From: Paracoccus maritimus | GTDB lineage: Bacteria; Pseudomonadota; Alphaproteobacteria; Rhodobacterales; Rhodobacteraceae | NCBI RefSeq assembly: GCF_025195095.1 | Contig: NZ_JANAVZ010000002.1 | Coordinates: 372,001 to 436,000, forward strand | DNA length: 64,000 nt | Direction of reading: 5' to 3' | Part shown: positions 42,178 to 49,163 of the stretch, one piece after another | Layout: each line of letters opens with the position of its first letter | Position numbering within the stretch: the first letter of the stretch is position 1 | Made by a program: the position numbers and the translations under genes | The notes under the pieces: generated by a model | What the model was told of the DNA's origin: nothing | The model's database searches: none | The model's input: the letters and a program-made list of their open reading frames with translations, nothing else

Positions 42178-42612
42178 CTAGCGCCGTGCCAGAATCAGCC
42201 CGACCAGAAAGCCCACGCCAGCGGCAATGCCAAGCGACTGGGCGGGGTTGCGGCGCACCATTTCGGACAGTTCATCATACCGATCTTCGGCGTAATGCGC
42301 GACCTCATCGGCCGTCCGCTGACCCTTCGCATACAGGCGATCTGCCTCGGCGCGTGCGCGCTCGGCGTATTCCTCACCCTTCTCGCGCGCCTGATCGGCA
42401 TAATGCCGTCCGGTCTCAAGCGCATTTTCTGCCAACTCGGAACCACGCTGACGCAGCTTGTCGGTACCTGAGTTGTCGGCCAGATCACGGGCGGTGTCAC
42501 GGACGTCGTCGGCGATCTTGCGGGCGCCGTCACGCAGATCGTCACGTGCCTCGCGAGCGGCGGATTCGGCGTCACGCCGAAGTTGTTCGGCGCTAGGGTT
42601 CGATTGAGCCAT
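42178..42612 (-). CDS. DUF883 family protein (YqjD/ElaB type)
   Basis: The 144-residue protein is a long charged helix (about 1-118, repeated RDxAxxARD patterns) ending in a C-terminal hydrophobic tail AQSLGIAAGVGFLVGLILARR-type, here residues 124-144. This is the YqjD/ElaB hallmark; in E. coli such tail-anchored inner-membrane proteins bind ribosomes in stationary phase. Co-transcribed with the yqjE-like gene. Confidence 0.8.
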   Translation of the reverse strand: MAQSNPSAEQLRRDAESAAREARDDLRDGARKIADDVRDTARDLADNSGTDKLRQRGSELAENALETGRHYADQAREKGEEYAERARAEADRLYAKGQRTADEVAHYAEDRYDELSEMVRRNPAQSLGIAAGVGFLVGLILARR

Positions 42613-42725
42613 GGAAATATCCTTTCCGAAGGTCGAAGTTGCGTTTCATGTGGAAAACCCGCGGCGATACCGCTTCGTTCCACTGCAACGAAGAAAATTG
42701 CACAGCCGGAACAGAAACGTCGGCT

Positions 42726-42938
42726 TCAGGAACCAGCTAGCTTGCGGCTGGCAAGAACGACTACCTTGGAGAGCGGATCGGTCGCATGCTCGGCCTGTTG
42801 TGCATACATCAGCAGCACCCCCGCCCCCAGCTCGGGTGACATTTCCCGTGCAATCAGATCGGCGATGTCCTGGCGAGACTGGCATGAACTGGAAAGGCTG
42901 GCGAGGAACTGCAGCGCGGCCGCATCCAGTATCGTCAT
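42726..42938 (-). CDS. Hypothetical 70-residue protein
   Basis: I do not recognise it. MTILDAAALQFLASLSSSC at the start, then IADLIAREMSPELGAGVLLMY and a final KLAGS. The composition is helical with one cluster of small and hydrophobic residues. The start at 42938 has GGAG about 7 bases upstream; ATGs at 42950 and 42992 are alternatives. It lies upstream of, and in the same direction as, the yqjDE pair. Confidence 0.45.
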   Translation of the reverse strand: MTILDAAALQFLASLSSSCQSRQDIADLIAREMSPELGAGVLLMYAQQAEHATDPLSKVVVLASRKLAGS

Positions 42939-43178
42939 TTCCGGCTCCATCCGAAGCGGTGGCACATCGCCTGCCCACGTAAAATTCCGCATCGCGGCGC
43001 GGCACCCAGGCGTTCCTGAGCGCCTGAAGCTATTATAGCAGCCACTTTAGCAGATGAAGACCTGCCCTTTTCAGTAGGCAGGGTTGCCTATTGCGCGACT
43101 TTCCGCCGCACCGCACAGCGTGAAGCGGCATCCGGGCACAGACCGGGTCTGCAAATCACCCTAAATGATCTTGGGGAA

Positions 43179-43255
43179 TGGTACCGCCTCCCCGGCTTGA
43201 ACGGGGGACCTCTGGATCCACAATCCAGCGCTCTAACCAACTGAGCTAAGGCGGC
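43179..43255 (-). tRNA. tRNA-His (GTG)
   Basis: A 77-nt cloverleaf with an encoded CCA end: acceptor GCCGCCT pairs with AGGCGGT (first pair G-U), anticodon stem CTGGA/TCCAG with loop TTGTGGA, so anticodon GTG (His). T-stem CCCCG/CGGGG with TTCAAGC. Position -1 is T, not G, and the discriminator base is A73. This is the known alphaproteobacterial form of tRNA-His that lacks G-1. It stands alone with its own promoter. Confidence 0.97.
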
Positions 43256-43265
43256 ACGGGAGCGT

Positions 43266-43294
43266 TCTGTAAACCGGCCCGGATCAGGTTGCAA
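43266..43294 (-). promoter_or_regulatory. Likely sigma-70 promoter of tRNA-His
   Basis: On the minus strand TTGCAA (43289-43294) and TACAGA (43266-43271) are separated by 17 bases; the -10 box ends about 10 bases from the tRNA 5' end. Confidence 0.6.
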
Positions 43295-43359
43295 GCCCGA
43301 CTTGCCGTGAATTTCCCCACAGGATACAGAAAGCGTCAGCGAAAGCGAGGACAGCGAAC

Positions 43360-43578
43360 GTGAGCATCAATAGCGAAAGCAATATCTCCGCCAACCTGCA
43401 GGTCGGCCCCACCGATCAGGGCATGGTGCGGATCTATGTCGAGGCAGAGGGCGTCGATCTGCCGCTGGACTTCGATCCTGACGAGGCAGTCGAGATCGCC
43501 GAAGAACTGATGGCCGCCGCCGAGGCCGTGCGACAGATCCGCAGCAAATCAGACAAGCCTAAGAAACCGCGCCGCTAA
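43360..43578 (+). CDS. DUF6324-type small protein
   Basis: The 72-residue acidic protein, SNISANLQVGPTDQGMVRIYVEAEGVDLPLDFDPDEAVEIAEE in outline, has a basic C-terminal tail (KSDKPKKPRR). I recall this pattern from a small Rhodobacteraceae family. Function unknown. GTG start behind GAGGA. Its 3' end overlaps mmcB by 20 bases, convergent. Confidence 0.7.
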   Translation: MSINSESNISANLQVGPTDQGMVRIYVEAEGVDLPLDFDPDEAVEIAEELMAAAEAVRQIRSKSDKPKKPRR

Positions 43579-44038
43579 ACGCTTCGGGATCGTTCTGCAT
43601 CTGCAGTCTCAGGGCGGCGATGCGCGCAATGTCACGGATCAGGCGGTTGCGCCGGGCACCGGCAAGCCGGGTCTCTGGCGCCATCCGCACAATTTCGGCC
43701 CCATAGGGATCTGCCATGATCAGCCCGCTGTTGTCAGGCAGAAGTTCGGTCGGAAAATCGGCATCGACAGCCCAGAAATAGCGATCGCACCAATCAAGAT
43801 AGCCTTGCCATTTTCGGTCCGATGTAAAATCGGCACGGCTGCTTTTGCATTCGATGATCCAGACTTCGGATCTGGGACCGATGCTGATCAGATCGACCCT
43901 CAGACCGCGACGTGGAACGAACTCGGTCACCGCAGCGTGGTTCATGCTGTGCAGCAGCCGCGACACGCCGCGCGCCAGGCGTTGCCCGGGCATGTCCGGA
44001 GAGATGTCATGGGGCTCTGTCGGGTCAATGGTCTGCAT
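43559..44038 (-). CDS. mmcB: MmcB family DNA repair protein (putative endonuclease)
   Basis: The 159-residue protein has the PD-(D/E)xK-like core RVDLISIGPRSEVWIIECKSSRADF (about 46-70, D48, E63, K65) and KWQGYLDWCDRYFWAV. MmcB is linked to mitomycin-C-induced mutagenesis and repair in Caulobacter. Convergent with the DUF6324-type gene. Confidence 0.85.
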   Translation of the reverse strand: MQTIDPTEPHDISPDMPGQRLARGVSRLLHSMNHAAVTEFVPRRGLRVDLISIGPRSEVWIIECKSSRADFTSDRKWQGYLDWCDRYFWAVDADFPTELLPDNSGLIMADPYGAEIVRMAPETRLAGARRNRLIRDIARIAALRLQMQNDPEAFSGAVS

Positions 44039-44107
44039 CGCGAAAGACTAGAACGAAGCGGCAACATTGCGCAAGGGCGCCGGCTTCCCGATTCTTGAAC
44101 ACATGAC

Positions 44108-44136
44108 TTGAAAGCACGGCAACTGCGCCCTATCTG
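44108..44136 (+). promoter_or_regulatory. Near-consensus sigma-70 promoter of the candidate ncRNA
   Basis: TTGAAA at 44108-44113 and TATCTG at 44131-44136, exactly 17 bases apart, no reading frame behind. It predicts a transcript start near 44142-44144, the first base of a long-range stem. Confidence 0.65.
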
Positions 44137-44142
44137 TCAGCG

Positions 44143-44345
44143 GTGGCGGGTTTCTGCTCTGCTCGCGAGCGGCCATTTTTCCACTGGCCTATAACTTTTC
44201 CGAGGGGGCTGGCTCTGTCGAGGCCCTGGTCTCGTTACCTGGCACCCACCTGGTACTCCAGGCTTTCGGGAAATCTCGCGCTGCCGCGGCTGCTGCGGTT
44301 CCCGCCACTTCCATCACCGCCCTGCCCCGTGGCAGCGGCGGTTTT
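44143..44345 (+). ncRNA. Candidate structured RNA, 6S-like
   Basis: No plausible protein lies here. A promoter (44108-44136) points to a start near 44143 and a Rho-independent terminator ends at 44345. The 5' GTGGCGGG (44143-44150) pairs perfectly with CCCGCCAC (44301-44308). Inside, GCGGC (44169-44173) pairs with GCCGC (44283-44287). After an asymmetric bubble, 44196-44206 pairs with 44263-44273 for 11 bp (three G-U), extended by CTGG/CCAG. A closing stem with small loops, a large central bubble and a long apical hairpin of about 166 nt is the 6S RNA layout. I did this pairing by eye. The identity as 6S RNA (which binds sigma-70 RNA polymerase) is a proposal; an SRP or tmRNA is excluded by missing motifs. 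Confidence 0.5.
44318..44345 (+). terminator. Rho-independent terminator of the candidate ncRNA
   Basis: CCGCCCTGCC pairs with GGCAGCGGCGG (one bulge), loop CCGT, then TTTTT. There is no protein gene upstream on the plus strand within 700 bases, which is the main sign of a noncoding transcript. Confidence 0.75.
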
Positions 44346-44371
44346 TGCGTATCCGTCACATGGTAGACATG

Positions 44372-44398
44372 AAAAAGGGCGGGTATGAACCCGCCCTT
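44372..44398 (-). terminator. Rho-independent terminator of the DUF481 gene
   Basis: 10-bp perfect stem AAGGGCGGGT/ACCCGCCCTT, loop ATGA, followed on the minus strand by TTT, 28 bases past the stop. Confidence 0.85.
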
Positions 44399-44425
44399 CC
44401 AGAGAGACAATTGATCCGGTTGGGA

Positions 44426-45334
44426 TCAGAAGCCGTAGACCACAGCAACACCAAGGGTGTTGTCGGTGCGGATCTCGCGGTTTTCCTGATATTCGGTCGT
44501 GTAGCTGACGCGGGTTGCCAGCTGATCAGACATCTTGAAGTTCAGGCCCAGCTCGTTGGTGATGACGTCATCGGCATCGCTGGAACCCAGGTAGTCGGTG
44601 TCGTTGGTCACGAACATCATGTCGTTGATGCGGTGATACAGACGCGACGACGCGATGTAACCGGTTTCGGTTTCCGAATCGTCGTCGATATACTGCTGAC
44701 CCGTCTGGGTGTAGCGAACGCCAACACCGGCCTGAACACGCCAGGTCGTGCTGTCGTTGTTGATGATGCGGTAGCCCGGACCGAAGCCAAGGAAGCCATC
44801 GCGACGCAGGTCGGTCAGTTCGTCGGCGACGTCAGCGGGGGTTTCCGAACCCTCGGCCTCACCGTCGACCAAGCTGTCGATTTCGAACCGGCCCAGAGCG
44901 AAGGCATAGAAGCGGTCGTTGAAGTAGTACTGCGCGTCATAGATCGCGCTGACTTCTTCCTTGTCCTTGTCACCGGTTTCGTTTTCCCCGAACTCGATGG
45001 CCAGGCCGACCGACTGGGCGAAAGGTGCCTGATTGTAGGACACGCGGCCAGCAATCGCCAGATCCTGCGATTCCGAGTTACCGGTCGAACCGCTGTACTG
45101 CAACGACATCGAACCGAACAGGCCCTGACGACGATCGCTCGGACCGAAGCGATCGGGGTCAGACGAGCGGTCGAAGTCGTCGGTCACATCGTCTTCGATG
45201 TCAGTGATGCGATCGTCGATCGCGGCAACACCGGTCGCATTCGCGCCGGTTGCCATTTCGGTCTGGGCGAAAGCCGGAACCGACAGGGCGGCCAGAATTG
45301 CGGCGGTGCCGGTCAGCAGCGTAACTTTTTTCAT
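44426..45334 (-). CDS. DUF481 family outer-membrane beta-barrel protein
   Basis: The 302-residue protein has a signal peptide (KKVTLLTGTAAILAALSVPAFA) then an acidic region with DDRITDIEDDVTDDFDRSSD and an antiparallel pattern of amphipathic strands ending in GVAVVYGF with a terminal Phe, the outer-membrane assembly signal. The repeated strand pattern (e.g. LFGSMSLQYSGSTGNSESQ) fits YdiY/DUF481. Function unknown, possibly a salt-induced barrel. TGAGGA precedes the ATG. Confidence 0.85.
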   Translation of the reverse strand: MKKVTLLTGTAAILAALSVPAFAQTEMATGANATGVAAIDDRITDIEDDVTDDFDRSSDPDRFGPSDRRQGLFGSMSLQYSGSTGNSESQDLAIAGRVSYNQAPFAQSVGLAIEFGENETGDKDKEEVSAIYDAQYYFNDRFYAFALGRFEIDSLVDGEAEGSETPADVADELTDLRRDGFLGFGPGYRIINNDSTTWRVQAGVGVRYTQTGQQYIDDDSETETGYIASSRLYHRINDMMFVTNDTDYLGSSDADDVITNELGLNFKMSDQLATRVSYTTEYQENREIRTDNTLGVAVVYGF

Positions 45335-45745
45335 TTTATCCTCACGAGCTGAGTTTCGTTGTCCTGACCCGTTTCCGGTGCCAGAGCATCTCTGCTGAAC
45401 ATGAATTAGTATTGCCCGCCGCCGGTTCATAGGCGGTCGAAGGACATCAAGGGATGCCGAAAATGTGAGGAGTCATGATGCGGTGATAGGGTGGCGAAAA
45501 AATGCCGAAATATAACCGTGACCGCAAAATGTGGAACCAAACTATTTTACGCTCAACTGCGGTTTCTAAAACGAAAATCCGCCATAGATGCGCCCGAAAT
45601 CAGGAGCTGACCCGTCCGGAACATCGAAATATTTCCGTGACTGCCTATAAGTTAAGCAAGTAACAACGGCGACGCGTGTCGTGTTCCTGTTGCATATTCA
45701 GCACGAGGTGGATGAATTCTGCCGCAGGTTGAAGTGCCGTGTCGG
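45335..45745. other. 411-base stretch without a recognisable gene
   Basis: It holds the 5' region of the DUF481 gene and a relatively AT-rich centre (about 45490-45660) with several A-runs and an inverted repeat CGGAA...TTCCG at 45617-45637. I see no plausible reading frame, RNA or terminator. It may hold promoters or a regulator site for the DUF481 gene. Confidence 0.5.
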
Positions 45746-46069
45746 TCATCTGCGCGCGCACGCCTGCTGAGAAGAAGGTCTAAGGCGGTTCAGAAAGATC
45801 CCGGTGCCGCCGCATGGCGGGGGCGAATCGGCAAGCCGCATCACGGCGATTCCGAACTGCACGGCTGCAAACACGATCATGTTGAGGATGATAAGCGTGA
45901 TTCCGGCAAGCCAACCGTCCCTGCTGCCCAGCACCAGATGCCGCAGGCCACCCACATCCAGCAGCAACAGCAGCGCGACGAACACGACCGACAGCCCAAG
46001 CCCTGCAAGCGCGCTGAAGATGTAAAGGCGAACAAGGCGCGGCATTGAAGAACCCGGAGTTGGCAGCAT
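45746..46069 (-). CDS. Small membrane protein of unknown function
   Basis: The 107-residue protein has two to three hydrophobic helices (LYIFSALAGLGLSVVFVALLL-type at about 15-36 and LAGITLIILNMIVFAAVQFGI at about 54-74) joined by a GSRDGW turn, and a basic C-terminus. GAGG precedes the ATG. It is the last gene of the riboflavin-nusB run. I recall similar proteins from related bacteria, but no function. Confidence 0.7.
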   Translation of the reverse strand: MLPTPGSSMPRLVRLYIFSALAGLGLSVVFVALLLLLDVGGLRHLVLGSRDGWLAGITLIILNMIVFAAVQFGIAVMRLADSPPPCGGTGIFLNRLRPSSQQACARR

Positions 46070-46114
46070 GATTGCTGCCTCTACCTTACCCGATCCCGCG
46101 AAGGAGTGAACAGC

Positions 46115-46618
46115 TTAGTTTGATGCTTTCGCGAAATCGTCCGGGCGCAACTGCCGCGCGACATGATCCAACACGGCATTCACGAATTTCGGCTCTTTGC
46201 CTTCGGTAAAGAAGGCTTCGGCCAACTGGACATATTCCGTAATCACCACGCGCGACGGTGTTCGCGGTGTCACAAGCTCTGCCCCGGCAGCACGGAACAG
46301 CGCCCGCAACACCGGGTCGATCCGGTCTATCGGCCATTTGGCGACCAGCCCGCGATCTGTGGCCTGGTCGATTTTCGACTGCCAGGTGACCGCATCACCG
46401 ACAATCCGTTCAAACAACGCCTCGTCCGCCTCGGGCGATACGCCCTCGGCCTCTTCGGCACCGATGCGATAGGTCCGGAATTCTTTCAGGACGCGATCGG
46501 CGGATTGTCCCGCGGATTCCATCTGAAATAGCGCCTGAACGGCATAAAGCCGTGCGGCGCGGCTGAGTGTGCGGCGATCGCTGCGTGGGGTCGCCCCCTT
46601 GTCGGCATTTCCGCTCAT
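46115..46618 (-). CDS. nusB: Transcription antitermination factor NusB
   Basis: NusB binds boxA RNA with S10 (NusE) for rRNA antitermination. The 167-residue protein has RRTLSRAARLYAVQALFQME, DRIDPVLRALFRAAGAEL and VVITEYVQLAEAFF, in the usual NusB order, with the conserved C-terminal FVNAVLDHVA. The ATG overlaps the ribH stop by ATGA. Confidence 0.95.
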   Translation of the reverse strand: MSGNADKGATPRSDRRTLSRAARLYAVQALFQMESAGQSADRVLKEFRTYRIGAEEAEGVSPEADEALFERIVGDAVTWQSKIDQATDRGLVAKWPIDRIDPVLRALFRAAGAELVTPRTPSRVVITEYVQLAEAFFTEGKEPKFVNAVLDHVARQLRPDDFAKASN

Positions 46619-47163
46619 GACCGGTCCTGCCCTTCCAGCTGTCCCGCAAGGCGGATCAGATCCGGATCACCGGGAGGGTTCGGGCTGCGATGCCCCGACC
46701 ATTTACGCGACAGCGCCACCAGATGCAGCGCCGCGGCGGCCGCGCCGCCACCTTTGTTCTGTCCGGTCGGATCGGCCCGCACTTCGGCCTGGGCGACATT
46801 CTCGACCGTCAGGATGCCATTCCCGATGCAGACCCCCTGCAACCCCAGCAGTGTCAGTGCGCGCGAACTGTCATTGCAGACCGTATCATAATGGGTCGTT
46901 TCGCCCCGGATCACACAGCCAAGCGCCACGAACCCATGATAATTCGCCTGTCGTGCAGCGATGCCGATGGCCGTCGGAATTTCCAGCGCGCCCGGCACCT
47001 CGACCACATCCAACGCCGCGCCCGCCTGTTGTGCGGTGCCACGCACACCTTGCAACAGCGCGTCCGCGATATCCTTGTAGTAGGGCGCGACCACCGCCAG
47101 CAGGCGAACCGGCTGTTCGAAGCGTGGCAGATCAAGCTGATGGTGCTGGGTGTTCGATGCCAT
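46615..47163 (-). CDS. ribH: 6,7-dimethyl-8-ribityllumazine synthase
   Basis: RibH condenses 3,4-dihydroxy-2-butanone 4-phosphate with the ribitylaminopyrimidine. The 182-residue protein has VVEVPGALEIPTAIG, ALGCVIRGETTHYD (catalytic His near residue 93) and GNGILTVENVAQA. It lies 4 bases after ribBX. C-terminal about 20 residues extend beyond the usual end. Confidence 0.95.
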   Translation of the reverse strand: MASNTQHHQLDLPRFEQPVRLLAVVAPYYKDIADALLQGVRGTAQQAGAALDVVEVPGALEIPTAIGIAARQANYHGFVALGCVIRGETTHYDTVCNDSSRALTLLGLQGVCIGNGILTVENVAQAEVRADPTGQNKGGGAAAAALHLVALSRKWSGHRSPNPPGDPDLIRLAGQLEGQDRS

Positions 47164-47167
47164 GCGC

Positions 47168-48286
47168 TCAGTCCTTTGGAATAGGCCGCGTGGAATGGAT
47201 CGAAAGCCCGTAGGCGTCAAGCCCCACCACCTTCACAGGGGCGGAATTCGTCAGCAGCACCAGTTCAGACAGTCCCAGAGCCGACAGGATCTGCGCCCCC
47301 AGACCATATTGACGCAAGGTATGCGGCCCGACCTCGCCCGGCGAGGCGACGGCATTTGTCAGGTCACGGATCAGCACCACGACGCCCCTGCCCTCTTTCG
47401 CGATTTCGGCCATCGCCGCGGGCAGGCTGCCGGCGTCCTCGCGACCGATTCCCAGAACGTCGTGCAGCGGATCCAGCGCATGCATGCGGACCAGAACCGG
47501 ACCTTGCGCAGTCAGATCGCCCTTGGTCAGCACGATATGTTCGGCTCCCTGCGTCTCGTCGGCGAAGACCCGCATCATCCAGTCGCCACCATGCAAAGAG
47601 TTGACGGCGCGCTGGCTGCGTTCGGCAATCAGGTTGTCGTGGCGGCGGCGATAACGGATCAGATCGCTGATCGTGCCGATCTTCAATCCGTGCTTCTGCG
47701 CGAATGCCACCAGGTCAGGCAGCCGCGCCATGCTGCCATCCTCGTTCATGATCTCGCAGATCACGCCTGACGGGTTCAGCCCCGCGAGCCGCGAAATATC
47801 GACCGCTGCCTCGGTGTGGCCCGCACGAACCAGCACGCCCCCATCGCGGGCGCGAAGCGGGAAGATGTGGCCGGGGGTGGCGATGTCGGCCGCGCCCTTG
47901 CCGGGATCGATGGCGACACTGACCGTGCGCGCCCGGTCATGCGCGCTGATGCCGGTTGTGACGCCTTCGCGCGCCTCGATCGACATGGTGAACGCCGTTT
48001 CGTGACGACTGGAATTCTTCGGGCTCATCAGCGTCAGGCCCAACGCATCGATGCGATCACCCGGCAGCGACAGACATATCAGGCCACGGCCATGCGTCGC
48101 CATGAAGTTGATTGCATCCGGGGTCGCCATCTGCGCCGGAATGACCAGATCGCCTTCATTCTCGCGATCTTCGTGATCGACGAGGATGAACATGCGACCG
48201 TTGCGGGCATCCTCGATGATCTCCTCGATCGACGAGATGGCCTCTCCAAGATCGCTTTCGACCGGGCCGGGTTCTTCATACTGCAT
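47168..48286 (-). CDS. ribB: 3,4-dihydroxy-2-butanone 4-phosphate synthase with degenerate GTP cyclohydrolase II domain (RibBX type)
   Basis: The N-terminal half is an intact RibB: DHEDRENEGDL (residues 37-47), ATHGRGLICL, and RAGHTEAAVDISRLAG. The C-terminal half aligns with RibA but has lost the zinc cysteines (the VHSECLTGD...RCDCG region is MHALDPLHDVLGIGREDAG here) and the catalytic RQEGR is RDLTN. So it should make the butanone phosphate but not open GTP; the latter needs another ribA outside the window. This matches the RibBX group. It lies between ribE and ribH. Confidence 0.93.
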   Translation of the reverse strand: MQYEEPGPVESDLGEAISSIEEIIEDARNGRMFILVDHEDRENEGDLVIPAQMATPDAINFMATHGRGLICLSLPGDRIDALGLTLMSPKNSSRHETAFTMSIEAREGVTTGISAHDRARTVSVAIDPGKGAADIATPGHIFPLRARDGGVLVRAGHTEAAVDISRLAGLNPSGVICEIMNEDGSMARLPDLVAFAQKHGLKIGTISDLIRYRRRHDNLIAERSQRAVNSLHGGDWMMRVFADETQGAEHIVLTKGDLTAQGPVLVRMHALDPLHDVLGIGREDAGSLPAAMAEIAKEGRGVVVLIRDLTNAVASPGEVGPHTLRQYGLGAQILSALGLSELVLLTNSAPVKVVGLDAYGLSIHSTRPIPKD

Positions 48287-48387
48287 GTTGGTTCCCCTGG
48301 AAATTCGATGTGCTGTCCGTGACTTCCGCCGGTGGCGCCCGGTCGGGGCCCGCCCATTTGCGGTTCAGGTGCACGCTGCGCTCCACC

Positions 48388-48993
48388 TCAGTGATCTGTC
48401 ATTCCGGCCTCAGCCAATCGCGCGACATAGCGTGCCAGCGTATCGATCTCGAGGTTGACGGAATCGCCCTCGGCTACCTCGCCCCAAGTCGTCACCTGGC
48501 GGGTATGCGGGATCAGGTTCACGCCAAAGCGGTTGCCCGACACCTCGTTCACCGTGAGTGACGTGCCATTCAAGGCGACCGAGCCTTTCTGCGCGACGAA
48601 ACGCGCCAGCTCAGTCGAAACTTCGAATGTCAGGCGCAGGCTGTCCCCCTCGGTCATCATGTTGACGATCCGCGCCACGCCGTCGACATGACCGCTGACG
48701 ATATGTCCGCCCAGCTCGTCGCCGACCTTCAATGCACGTTCAAGATTAAGCTGTTTGCCGACGGCCCATCCATTCGCACCGATATTCGTCTTTGCGATCG
48801 TTTCGGCCGAAATATCGACATCGAACCAGTCCGCGCCCTTTGAAATCACGGTCAGGCACACGCCGTCGCAGGCGATCGAGGCACCCAGATCGACAGTCGT
48901 CATGTCATATCCGCAGCCGATGCGGGCACGCATGTCGCCGCGCATCTCGACAGCGCGGACGGTTCCGATATCCGTGATGATCCCGGTGAACAT
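48388..48993 (-). CDS. ribE: Riboflavin synthase alpha chain
   Basis: RibE dismutates two lumazines to riboflavin. The 201-residue protein has the duplicated lumazine-binding barrel: MFTGIITDIGTV at the start, SIACDGVCLTV in the first half and VALNGTSLTVNEVSG in the second, VSGHVDGVARI. The ATG at 48993 follows a GGGGG-rich site. First gene of the ribE-ribBX-ribH-nusB part of the minus-strand operon; no FMN riboswitch is apparent. Confidence 0.95.
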   Translation of the reverse strand: MFTGIITDIGTVRAVEMRGDMRARIGCGYDMTTVDLGASIACDGVCLTVISKGADWFDVDISAETIAKTNIGANGWAVGKQLNLERALKVGDELGGHIVSGHVDGVARIVNMMTEGDSLRLTFEVSTELARFVAQKGSVALNGTSLTVNEVSGNRFGVNLIPHTRQVTTWGEVAEGDSVNLEIDTLARYVARLAEAGMTDH

Positions 48994-49163
48994 CCCCGAA
49001 CCCCCAATTCCTTGTTGCGGTTGACCTAGGACATCGCCCGCGCCCGCGCAAGCGTCGCAGATGCGGACCAAACCGTCCAAACCATGAAGCTGCACGCGAA
49101 AATTGTGGAAATCGTAACACTTGCATGCGATGAGATGCGAAACCGTCAGAACCGCGTTTCAGG

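Noticed and set aside
41536..42612. Prophage remnant because of a holin-like protein
   Set aside because: No other phage gene or attachment site adjoins it, and the pairing with a DUF883 protein matches a housekeeping yqjDE-type pair.
44108..44345. SRP RNA or tmRNA as identity of the candidate ncRNA
   Set aside because: The GGAAGCAGCC-like SRP loop and the tmRNA tRNA-like end are missing.
48287..48387. FMN riboswitch in front of ribBX
   Set aside because: The gap is only 101 bases and lacks the conserved AGGAUAU and GAUUCAG-like parts of the RFN element.
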